Assembly (NCBI RefSeq): GCF_900496995.4
Contig: NC_044014.1
Location: 23,024,234 to 23,088,233, forward strand
Reading direction: 5' to 3'
DNA length: 64,000 bases
From: Aquila chrysaetos chrysaetos
Taxonomy: Eukaryota > Chordata > Aves > Accipitriformes > Accipitridae
Part shown: piece by piece, positions 11,115 through 23,100 of the stretch
How the letters are laid out: each line of letters begins with the position of its first letter
Position numbering within the stretch: position 1 is the first letter of the stretch
The notes under the pieces: generated by a model
The model's input: the letters and a program-made list of their open reading frames with translations, nothing else
Databases searched by the model: none
Told to the model about the DNA's origin: nothing
Translations under genes and position numbers: made by a program

Positions 11115-11127
11115 ATGGCGGCCCCCG
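11115..11127 (+). CDS. PIK3AP1: PIK3AP1 coding exon 1 (13 coding nt)
   Basis: ATGGCGGCCCCCG followed by donor GTAGGT. It encodes MAAP plus the first base of Gly5. The next exon completes the codon to give MAAPGVPGGYDVLIVY, matching the family N-terminus. The context CCATGG is a good start site. Confidence 0.9.
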
Positions 11128-14100
11128 GTAGGTGCCGCGGCTGCTCGCCCCGGGAGCCGGGGGCGAGCGGCGGGGTCTCTCCGCCCGGCTGTGCTGCGCG
11201 GCGGGGGCAGGCTGGGGGCGGCGGGGCCGGGCGGGCGCTGCCCCCGGCGAGCCGAGGCTCTCCGCGGCAGCCCAGCCCGCGAGCGCGCCGTCCGGCGCCT
11301 TGGCGCCGGTAAGCGGGAGGTGACGGAGCGCGGCTCCGTGCCCGCGGCTCCCTCCCCGCTGCCGCCGGCGGGGCGGTGCTGCTGCGGGGCTCTGCTCGAC
11401 CCTGGCGCTCCGCCGCTGGGGAAAGGGGAAGGAAGGTCCTCTCCCCGAGTTTAGGGGGGGGCCCGGCGGCTCTTCAGAGCGGCGGTGGTTCCTTTGTTCG
11501 CAACCAGGCTGCTGCGCTTGCTGCCTTATCTTGCTTCACTTGGCTTGAGCTCAGGGCAGGTGCTGGCAGAGCGCTCCTGGGTCTGGAGTGCTCTTCGGTT
11601 GGCAGCTTAGCCCTGTGGGAGGGTGTTCTGTAGAGGAATCTGTGTCTGCTCAGCCTTTACCACCTAGATGTTTTTTCTGTGATGTTTTGTAGAGAAGTCA
11701 ATTCTTCCTAAATACTGCTTTATCCCACTGCATTTGCATACTTCCTTTTTGGGGTATGACTTGATGCCCCTTGCCACCGCGGCATAAGATCACAAGGAAG
11801 CTGAGCTAGGTTGCCATCAACGAGGATGTTTTACCTAACGACGGATGGGCTGGTAAAACTGGTTAGAAAGGAGCTGCAGACTCCAGGGGGAGAGGGGTTT
11901 AGCGTATATTGTGTAAGTCTAGCTAGTGCCCAATTTGCAAGTTCCCCTCCCTGCAGGGAAGTGTACTTGTTTTATCTAAAAAAGGAAAAACGTGCCATTC
12001 TGAGGGTGTGAAGTAACGTTAGTGTTTCACTGACGCGTATCTCCTTGTGATGTAAAAATAAGCTAAACGGAGGCCTCAGGAGACTTGTGGGCAAAACTAC
12101 TTTTCTCCTTATAAACAGGTGATTTCACAGAGACTCTTAACAGTAGAACAACTTCAGGTTCGCATATCGTAATGCAAATCTTGTGTTCCTATCACTGAAG
12201 TTTGGTTCGCAAAACTTTTATCTACTTTGATTCTGCTATTTCCTCTTGCTTGTTTGAAACACTTTAAATAAAGTGAAGGTTTTCTATTCCAGTCAAAGTG
12301 AGAGGTCTCACTAGGATGTTAATAATTATTGCATGTGATCACTATTACTTTGTTATGCATTCCAGCTAGGCAAAGAATGCATTCATTTCCTCACACATCA
12401 CTTAAATACAAACACTTCAGACACTGAAATATGAAAGGCACTGAGGACCTCTGTTAATGACCTACCAGCGGCTTCTAACGCCTCTTGGAAGCGTGCTGTC
12501 TTTTAAGAATTTGATTATTAAGACACCTTGGGTTGGGTTTCATTTATATCATAGGCAATCATCTTTCATAGGAAGTGAATCCCTCCTATCAAGGATTGAT
12601 ATTTTGGACTGCCATATTTGTCTATCCTCCATACACATGAATCCCAAAGTAAACTGAGGACAGGCTGTGTAGCGCTTTTTCATTTAGTCTGAATTTGAGG
12701 TGGGTTTGATCTAGCAGATGAAAATAGATTTGCTTGCTGCTGCATATGATCATCTGAGTTGGTGTAAAGGATTTGTCTGTTAGTTTTTTACCTGGTCTGT
12801 GGGCAATGAGAAGTCATGGTCTGCTTAGGAGAGGGGTGTAAATACCTAGAAAAGCTGCGTATTATTAGAGGCCCTGAATTTTCTTTATGGGACCTACAAG
12901 TACAATGGAAAACTATTTATGATCTGTAAATTGAAAAAGGTCAAACCTTTGGCTTGTAGAATGAAATAATAGGTAGTAACAGTTGATGACATCTGATTCA
13001 AATTTGAGAAGTGTTACGTGGGCAAGATGTGGTCTTACCCAGAGCTGATATGCCAGCTTCCTGCAGTATTCTTTAGCTATTTCAGTGGTAATCCGAACCT
13101 TACGATATGGCCATAAACCACTATCCCATGGTTGCTCTGAACTCAAACATTGTCACCTCACTACTCCCAAACATGGTCCAAAGATAAACGTCATTTGTTT
13201 GCTTCTCTGAAAGGGACTATGAAGGCTTGATATAGTCTATCACTATTGGATACTTATATTTTCTTGCCATGGGCCTTCTGTGATTTTGACTGAATTGCTT
13301 CATCCCCTTCCATTCTACGTGCAGTTTATAAGCTAGGGAAAGCTTTATATCATGTTCTGTCTCTGTGCTGTTTAGTCTGTGGGCCTTCCACCTCAATTAG
13401 AGGTCTTAGGCATTTCTACAGTACTAGTTTGTAATCTCATCAGTCTTTTATCATTGCTGTGTAATGGAGTGTGCAACTAAGCACTGAAGAGGCAGTTACA
13501 ACTGGAAAGGAGTCCAAAGGTTATGGTTTATCATTGCAAATTGCAGCAGAACAGCACCTGGGTGTTTTTCTATGAAATAAATAGATAAACATGCCCTGCA
13601 ATATTAATAGTGCTGACATTTTGTAAACGGAAGCAAAAGTCACTTTTATAGGAATGCAGAAACAAGGTATTGTTAAAATTTAAACTTGATTACACTTGAA
13701 AGCGTGAAAGATTTTTGAAGCGGTTGGCTGGCACAAATCTTTCTTCATCTTGCTATTGCATATACGGTTCATATCTTTCTTACTTGAATTGAAGGGTTCC
13801 TTGTGTTTGTTTTTCCAAAACCAGCCTGTCGAACGCATTGTCAAAGCATCCAAGGTCAGGGTTTAAAGAAATAAAGTACTCAGTGTTCACCTAGGGATTT
13901 ACTTATATGTGTACAATAGGCAGAGTATACATTGTGCCTTGAAGCGTGCTCTGAGTTTTTCTGTAACTGATGCGTGAAGAGTTGTGGGAAAAACTCCCGA
14001 AACATTCTGTATTCTCCGTTTATTACACTTTTCCCTGAGGACTGGACAGTAGTTGGTGCTGCAAAGAGAGGTATTTGGTTAGACAAAGAATAGCATGATC

Positions 14101-17100
14101 CAGGAAAGTGAGTACTGTGTCATCCTCTTTTAAAAAGGGATGTTGCAATTGAAACTATTTCTAGATTTTTGTTTTCTTTGAAGCAGTCCTGTTGCTGACT
14201 TAAGCTTATTTAGCTCTTCAAGACCCACTTCCAGTATTTTTGCTTATGAACATAGAGAATTTCCTTGGCACTAGAGGTGGAGTCAGTAATTTTATTTCTT
14301 GGTTCTCCTTTTAAAAGCATTGTTCCTCAGTTTATCCGAGAAGTGTAAAAGGCTATGGGAGTTGAGGTGAGAGGGCTTGAGGAGAGCTGGCGCGGCTCTG
14401 TTAGGGGGAATGCCGTGCTGGTAGAGCAGTGCTATCTGGGGAAGCGGTACCTTTCCTAAACACTAGGTGAAGTTCCTTCCTACTGGGTGCAGAGGCTACA
14501 CTGCTCTGGCTGATGTTGTCTCTGGGGATATAAATGCTGGCAGGGAACTTGCAGAGAGTCTGTCAAGTTTGCATCTTTTGCCTACATATCGGAGAAGGGA
14601 GGCTTCTCAGATACTTAGTGCTCCTACAGTGCAATGCATGTTTAAAATCAATGGCTCCCCCACCCTGCATCCTCTCCAAGCACAGGTGCTTCCTTTCATT
14701 GAAAGACTGGAGAAGGGTCTGCTTGCTAACAGGTTTAGTTGCAGAGGCTGTGCTCTTTTTAAAAATGCACGGTAGGATTAGGTGTTCCATTTTACAGAAC
14801 GTTAAAATGCCCTTGAGGCCACTGCCGCTTTCCCCAGTCTGGAGGTGGGACTTCTCCCACAGAGCGCCAGGGTAGAACTTTAGGGCACACCTCAGAGAGT
14901 CGCTGCATCGTCTCCTCACCTGATGAGGTCAGATTCAGCTGGCTGTGCTGCAGCGCATAGATAGTTGTGCTGCCCTTTCCCACTGTACTGCATGTAAATC
15001 AGCTCGTGGTACTGGAAGCAGAAGTCTCTGGTACTCCTCCCTTTCTAGGATAAAATAACTGACCTCCTGAATTCTCCTTGGTTTTCCTGTTTTTGTTCAT
15101 GTGATTCAGTCATCTTTGTCAGGTGATGTTCAGCCAGAGCAGTATTTTGGCAATAGTGGTGTTCTCATTGGTGTGAAAGCCATCTTTTTTTCACAGCAGT
15201 TCCACACTCTTAGCTTAAAGGTCCCAAGGCTTTGGGTCTGTTTGTTTGCTTTATGAGTTTGCTGGATCCCCTCCATTGAGAATGCTGTCTCCTACAACAC
15301 TCCCTCTGGGGTTCAGGAGCTGTATTCACACAGAAACATGCAGCCGTCCTAGTGAATACCGCTGAAATGCAGTGTCCATGTTCTCCATAGCTAGGACATT
15401 ATCCCTTCACTGCTAGAGACTTTCCATTTATGCAGGTAACCATAGTGCTATTGGTTGAGCACAGAGCACATCTCCACGCTTTACTTCTCAACTGTACCAC
15501 TTCTGCTCAACTACAATTTAAAGTTGGTAATTGTATGGTTTAGAGCTGGGGCACTATAGACTAGACATGATTTCAGCCTTCATTTCTTAATGAAGGTTCT
15601 GGGGAAGGTAGCAGAATGGAGTCTTTGGACGCTATTCAGTTTTGGTTGAATTTTAATAAGGTGACTGCAAAACTGTCATCTTCAATTCTGGTAGATTCAT
15701 TCTCTGCAGATGCTCTTTTTGGCATGCCAAATTTTAGGCATTGTCTTCTACTTTAATTAGAAGAATCTGCCTTTGCTTGCTTGCTTCTGGATGGAGATGG
15801 TTTGGAAATGTTGACACTTTAAAGAGTCAAACTGGAATTAGAAGACGACAATTTGCTAATACGATTTGAAATGCTTAGCGCTGAAATTTACCATGGGACC
15901 AGAGCCGTAATCATCAGCTTTGGGCAAACTTCTTCACAGGTGAATGGAAAAATTAAATTTAGATTTAAAAGTTGTCTTGAGATTGGTGGGAGAGCACTGC
16001 ATCATGTCATACTGGTTCAATCTGCATATGATCTTCTTAGAAAGCTGGAAACAATGTTAAAAGTGCTTTCATGCCAGAGCACAGAAATACAGGAGTGTGT
16101 AGGTAGGAGCTGTCTCTAGAGAACTATGGAGTAAGTCAATTTTGGCAAGTGTATTTTGGGCTGTGTTATGGCCACCACTATTGTATTAGTTCTTTCCTTC
16201 TGAAGAGAGGGTTTTTCATGCCAAAATGGTTGGGAAACCTTTGTTTGACAATTCTGGGGGAACAACTCTAACACAGGCTTGCAAAGTGTCTGAAGCCTGA
16301 ATGGTAGAGCTGCTGCGCTGCAAGCACTGGGGCTGGTGTACCCTTCAGTTGCATGCATACTTTACAGGCAGTTTGCTTTCTGCTGCAATGAGAGCAAATG
16401 TCTAACACCATGGAAGCCATAGTGGCTTCCTGTAAACGTTGGGGGACCAACCTAACTTAAATAAAGGCCTTTCTTATTTTAGGTGTGCTGTATTCTGTGT
16501 ATACTCAGCTTGAGCTCATAATGGTCTGCAGTTGTGTTGCAGAGACCCTATAGTTCCCTAAAATGATTTTACTTCACACGCAAAGGTGAACTCCCCTTTT
16601 CAAGCTATTTTGTTTTGGAGGTCGGGTTTTTGTGGTTTTTTTTTCTATCAACATGCTTTAAATCTGTAAATCTCCACATGTGGTTTGTTTCACTTGAAAC
16701 TACATAGGAAATCCCCTTCTTCATAGGAAGGTTTTTGAGAATGAAAAAAGTACTTATTAGTGGGGTAAATGCAAGCAGGAGTTGAACTACCCTTTAGAAT
16801 TGCTCTATGGCTGTGAACACCTCACTTTGGATATATCTACTGTTCTTTTGAAGTGTTTTGGAGCTTCTGACATGAATTATAGGGACAGCCCTGTGGGTTT
16901 TTTGCTGCAAAGCTGTGGGTCAGTTCTTGCTTTGAATTTAATCCTCCTCCCTGTGATCATCTTGCGCCTGTACAGGAGTCCCTGGAGGATATGATGTGCT
17001 GATTGTGTATGCAAGTGACGCCACTGAATGGTGTCAGTACCTCCAGAACCTCTTCCTCTTTACTCGGCATGTTCGAAAGCATCGGATTCTGAGCTACCAG

Positions 17101-20100
17101 CTGGAAGGCGAGTCTGCCATCTCCCACCAGGAGCTGGACCTGTTCAACAGAAGTCGGAGCATCATCCTTTTGCTATCTGCTGAGCTGGTGCAGAGTTTTT
17201 ATCTCCCTCCCGTCCTGCAGAGCCTTCAGGAAGCTTTATGGCCGCCGTACAAAGTAGTCAAGCTGTTCTGCGGTGTTACAGACTGTGATGAGTATTTGAC
17301 CTTTTTCAAGGACTGGTCTCAGTGGCAAGAACTCACAAATGATGATGAGCCTGATGCTTACCTTGCAGCTGTCAAGAAGGCTATTTCAGAAGGTAAGGTA
17401 GCAGCTGTGGAGTTGCGCTTCCTGGTCAGGGGTTGGAGGAGGGAGATACGTGATGCTGTTTATCCTTGTTTTAACCCCAGTGAGGTGTTTTACTGAAATA
17501 CAAAACTATAGCAAATTGCACAAGCCTTGTAAACTAGGAATTTTTGCAAGCCAGTTTTTCTGTGCCTGGTCAATTGGTCCCTAATTCAGGAGAGATTACC
17601 AGTGACTCACAGAGAACTTCAGAATTTGGAGGTTATCTTAGGTGCCTGGTTTTGAATGCAAATCGAAAACAAAAACTGAGTATCTTTAAAGTTCTGCCTG
17701 TATATATTGTGCCCTGCAGTTTATTGACCCCAATCAATGGAAAATTATCTTTTCCTTCAGACTTGCATTCTGTCATACCAGAATCAAAAAAACGGTTGTC
17801 TAGTATGTATTCTCTAGCACTGGGCCTGAAGTCAGAGATATAACCATAGTGGCAACAGATCAGCTTGTTACCTATGATGGAATGACAGGGATTAATTGGA
17901 GAATTGCACTGATGGCCTTAAAAATAACCCAGTCTTAAAGTAATCACCTCATAATAAACACAGAGGACTTACTAGTGCAGAAGTATTAACAGCTGGAGAC
18001 TACAGAAGCACAATGTACTGAGTTTTAGTTGAGTGTGAACTTTCCTAAACTCTAGAGGAGTGTGTGGTATTCCTTTCTCATAGTTTCTGTTGAAGTGAAG
18101 GTGGAGAGCTCTGGGGAGTCGTGCTGGTCAGGATGTTTTTATGATACTGCCATACTTAGGGTTATAGTGTTCTTTGTCAGCCTTAGCAGGACTGGAGTCC
18201 TGCGGTTACATCTTGGATTAAGATTTATCTGTATTTAGTAGCATAAATGAGGCAGTGCAGTCTCCTAGCGTGTCTGGTATTGTGCACATAAAGGTGCTTT
18301 ATGCCAGGATAACAACGGCAATAATCATGATGACAAATTTATCACAGTAAAAATAAATTTTGAAAGTCAGGATCTTGGCCAAAATAGTCCCCCTGAAAAA
18401 AAGATGACTTAAGGATTGTGCTGAAGATGGCATTCTCAGGTAACCAGGTCACAACAGATGTTTCCTAGTACCTTTTAAAAACTTGCATAAACTAAAGTTT
18501 GCATCTCCCTTTCAAACACCCTTAAAACATCTTGGTTTCCCAATGGACAACCTAGGGCTAAAGTAGTCTGGCTCATTTGCTTTCAGCCTTGAAGAAGACA
18601 GAAAACAGTGGCTGAGCTTTTGTACTCTGAAAAATAGAACTGACCAGAGATTAAATTAGCTTTTCTGACGCTTTCTGGCCAAAGTAAACGTTTACTTACT
18701 GTTTTCCTCCAAACGTGGGTCTAGAGCATAGCACCAATATTTTATTGATTTTAAGTATGATATTCAAAGTTAGGGAGGTTTAAACAACATCTCCCTGGAT
18801 TACTGGTGTTAATGATTTCACTTAACATGTCCAAGGACTGTCAGAGTTATTTTAGGCCAGAGTAGGAGTAAGTTCTAGTGTAGCTGAAGTGTGTGTGAGA
18901 GTACAAAGGGATGTTGATCCTGAAATCTCTTCCTGGAGCCAGGTCTTGCCAGTCTCTTGTGGCTTGCTGCATTCTGAGTGCACAAAGCACAACATGGGGT
19001 AGAAGAAAGACTCCTGCTTCCTGGGCTGCGGGTGGAGTGGGAAGCGTGGGCATCTCTGTCCTTCATTAGATGGACTCGCTGTAGTGGGAGGTTTTGCGTA
19101 GCCAAGTGGATCCCTACTAGTGAGAGGCTTTCACCCACCTTGCTTTTTTTGGGCACATTAAAAACCAAAGAGAATTTGAGGTGAAGGGGAGGAGTGGGCA
19201 TGGGAATGGATCAGCTAGAAATGACTCTGGATCAACTGCTTCTCCCTATAGAGAAGCTGTGTTTGTCAAAGGGAAGCACCCAAAATCTCATTTTTACGCT
19301 GAGAAAGCATATTTGTTGGCAGTGATGTGCTGAATGCAGAGCCTTGTTAGGTAAAGAGCAGCCTCCACTCTCTTTGATGTCAGATGTAGTCAATGACTTG
19401 TATTAAGCTGACCTGGCTTTCTTCCTCCACTTCAGCAAGTGTTTCTCCACAGGTGAGCTAGAGCTCTCTGTGTACAGCTGGCTGCCCCTTGGTACACTGG
19501 GGGCTGTGTGCGGGGGACCTGGGTACTGGATCTTCCCAGCACTTCTCAGACCCCACCCTGGGAGGGGGCCAGAGGTGAGTCTTATTGGTAGCACTATGCT
19601 GTGTGTCTGAGCAGCCACAGAAGTATGTCTTGTGTGCCTGGCTGTTTAGTGGGCTGGCTGCCATACATCTATGGCAAAACTTCTTCGGGGTCAGGCACTA
19701 CAGTCTGACTTTTTACAGTTGGACGTGGAGTCCTTCTCCAGAGGTGTCATCTCTGCTGAAAGTTAGCGTGTGCTGAAAAAAACTGTACTTTAGTTTTATG
19801 TAAATAGTGTTTTGAAAAGGAGATTGTGCTTTGGATTTTTGTTGTTGCTTCTACATAAAAAAAAAAAACAGCTTATTTTTTGTTTTCTCACTTGAACAAG
19901 CATACATTGATTTCAAACTTACTTCAGTATATCTAGAACACATTTGAGAGAAAAAATGAGATTAAGCCAAACTCATTTGCTGTGGAGTCTGCTGTAGCAT
20001 TTTCAAATAGTTTGGTACACAAAGATTCAGAATTTCTGAACTTGTTACTGTTATGGGAGCCCTACCTGATGTGAGCTGTCAGCTGCATGCAAGAGTTGAG

Positions 20101-23100
20101 TCATGTCAGGCTGTTTCTTCGTGCACATCAGAGCAGTTGCCAAGGCAAGCCATCCGCTGTCACTCTTGACTTTTGTGGAGGAAGAACCTACTTAAGATAG
20201 GCTTGTTTCATGGCAAAAGTATTTGGATGAATGTGTCAGATCCTACCTCTGTGTGGGGAAAAAAATGACTAGGTGACCTCTTCTTATCGTGTGATTCTAC
20301 AGACCAAGTTTTGTGAATGGCCTCAAATGCAAATGTTCTGATGCTTCCTCTGAAGAGAAGACAACCCCAGGTGTACATAGTTCCCTTTTTGGGTGAAACT
20401 GTGAAAACTTTCTTCTTGGCTGGTAATAAAAAATTAGCATCTGCCTTATAGTTTGGTTGCAGCCAGCCCCAGCATGAGTGACTTAAAGTAAGAGTGCTTG
20501 TGACAGCAGACCTTTCCCATAGAGAAACACAGCCTGTGCTCTGCTCCCAGGACTTCATTGTTAGGATTTTAGATGAAGGCTTTGAAGTCAGGAACTTTTA
20601 GAAGGTCTCAGTAAAGTCCATTATCTACAGCAGACTGAACTTTTCCTGAGTAAAGCAGCCCTCAATTCCTACAGCACTTAGCAGATAAAGTTTATGACCA
20701 TATTTGAAGTTATTTGGCTGGGTGTCTTCCTCTGGGAAGTACTTCTCTCCACACGTGTTCACCAGTACTTCTAACAGCAGTGTCAGCACACATTGAAAAA
20801 CTAAGCCTGATGAAAAAGTGACTGAGCTTTAGATTCCTAATAACTGAATCCTGAGCTAGTGGAGCATATGACACAGGACATGGTGAGGGTAAGTAACTCT
20901 CCAGAGCCTGCACACTGGACCTGCTCAGGCTATGCTGTTGCCTTTAGTGCAGCTGTTAGGCTGTGGTTTGTTTAGCGCATCATGGGAACATGACACCCCC
21001 AGACATCACACGCTGAAAGCTATTTTAATTTTTATTAGCTTAGTATGAATTCAGAAATGAGGAAGCACTCATCTAGCCTTGTTGAGAACTAACTGTGCTG
21101 ACACTGACTCTTGCTCTCTTGTAGATGGGGCATTGTTACTTCTACAGTTTCTCAATCCTGGCAAACTGCAGAGGGCATGAAGGTTTGCATTTGCAGGCAC
21201 TCCTGTTATCTGTGGGGAAGTTTTTCAGGCTATGCAATAACTGTGCTAAGGACATGGAAATGCTCAGGATGGCACTGTACAAGTCAGCTCAGTGCCAGCA
21301 AGCTATAGTCACCAGCCGGGGTGCAGTGACTGGCCTGCTACTTAAGCCCTCTTGTCTGCCTTGTGATACCACACCGTGCTGTGCTGTGTGCACTGGGCAG
21401 CTGGGAGTCTGTGCTGCACAGTTGGAGTCAGTGACCTTTCTTTTCCTCCTGTGTTCTCAAAGCTCAGCTGACATCTGTTTTGTATTATGCACATTTCAAC
21501 TTGTCCAGTTTATTTCAGCCCCTACCTATGTTGTCTTGAAAAATTTCCCATTTCCTGCTTTAAAAGTTGTTGTTTCCAAAGCATTTACTAATTAATCAGT
21601 GGCTTTGAACTTTCTGCGCCCAAGCAAACTCTTGCAGAGAAAAACCCAGGGAAGTTGACATCTGCCGGAGATTGCTAAGGTGATAACTCAATGTTAACAG
21701 CAGCTGTGACCCATGCTATTGAAGGACAAGTGCAGCCTTGGCTGAGCAGGGCTCTCATGCAATGAAATAGACAAGAAAGAAAGATTGGTACCAGCAAACT
21801 TCTTGCAAAATAGGAGGGTTAGAAGTGGGTATAAGGAAGTATGTGGTGAATATGGAGGACAGTGGGCAGTTAGAAGAAAGATGAGAATTTTGCTGGAGGC
21901 GTATAGATGAGCAAGAGCTGGAATGTTACTCCACCTAGTGAGAGGTTCATCGAGAGATGCCAGAGACTAAGGCAGTGAGCTTTTGTTGGGAGGGAAATGG
22001 CATAACAGAAACTGCATGAGCTGTTATCATTCTCCCTCCTGTACGTGTCAAGGAATTGAATTAACTTCCTGACTTTCTTCTGTTGCACTGGTGAAACCAC
22101 AAACAAAACTTGAGAGCATATCACAGAATCGTTCAAGTTGGAAGGGACCTCTTGAGATCATCTAGTCCAACCTCCCTGCTCAGGCATGGTTAGATAAAGC
22201 AGGTTGCCCAAGACCATATCCAGTCACGTTTTGAATGTCTCTGCAGGTGGAGACTTCACAACCTCTCTGAGCAACCTGTTCCAGTGTTTGACTACTCTGA
22301 GAGTGACAAAGTGTTATCTTGTGTTCAGATGAGATTTTGTGTGTTTCAGTTTGTGCCCATTGCCTCTTGTCCTGTCAGTGGGCATTATGGAGGAGAGTCT
22401 GGCTCCCTCTTTTTCATTCCCTCCCATCAGGTAAACATTGATAAGATCTTCCTGAGTCGTCTTTTCTCCAGGCTGAAGAGTTCCAGCTCTTGTAGTCTCT
22501 CCTTGTATGAAAGACGCTGTGGTCCTTTAATCATCTTTGTGGTCCTGTGCTGGGCTCAAACTGTAAAGATAAAGTAACCTTGGAATAGGCTACTTGGAGT
22601 TTGAGGTCAGATTGGAGAGATGCATAAGATGTTCTCAAGTGTGTCTGAACCCAGGAGGATGAAGTAGTAGTACGCAGGAGGTTCCCTTCAGCCTGACACT
22701 TCTGTAATTATTTGATTGCTGACTTTTGCTCATCGCTGCCATTTAGGGCTAGAGCCCTAAATTCACAATGAATTTTTAAGTTTGGCAGGAGCCGCTCTCC
22801 TGTTATTTTGGGAGTTATTGATAAATTATCTGTTCAGTGATGATACATAAATTCCTGTTTGTTATGTATCTTGAGATTTCTGCCGAAAGGCAGGTTTCAC
22901 CTGGGGTAGCTCATTGGCCAATAGTCTTTCTATGGAAGGGTGTCAGACTTCGTTCATTTGATTGCCCAGACAAGCTCCATGTTAGGCCTTGGTGCGCTGA
23001 TGACCTTCTGCTTTACCGTGTAACTATTTCGGGACACAAACACAGTGAAATCCAGTGTTATCTGGTATGTTACCCTTATACTTGAGATGCCCTGAGGAAT

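Larger units (their letters stand above)
10750..11460 (+). promoter_or_regulatory. PIK3AP1 CpG-island promoter and first exon
   Basis: CpG-dense, GC-rich block centred on the short first coding exon (11115-11127) and running into intron 1. A GAGGAAGT ETS/PU.1-type motif lies at 11025-11032. There is no clear TATA box at a fixed distance from the ATG. Confidence 0.75.

Noticed and set aside
10773-11454. Several open frames of 60-179 codons around PIK3AP1 exon 1
   Set aside because: Low-complexity CpG-island translations in competing frames; only the 13-nt start exon is supported by splicing to the TIR exon.
12913-13146. 77-codon minus-strand open frame in PIK3AP1 intron 1
   Set aside because: No family resemblance, no splice-site context, and within the range of chance open frames in this A/T-rich intron.
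16996-17392. Assigning the TIR exon to BANK1 rather than PIK3AP1
   Set aside because: BANK1 shares the TIR, DBB and ankyrin order, but the YESM/YVEM cluster, the SSIYDPFAGMK block and the VPPRGR C-terminus match PIK3AP1, as does the neighbouring TM9SF3.
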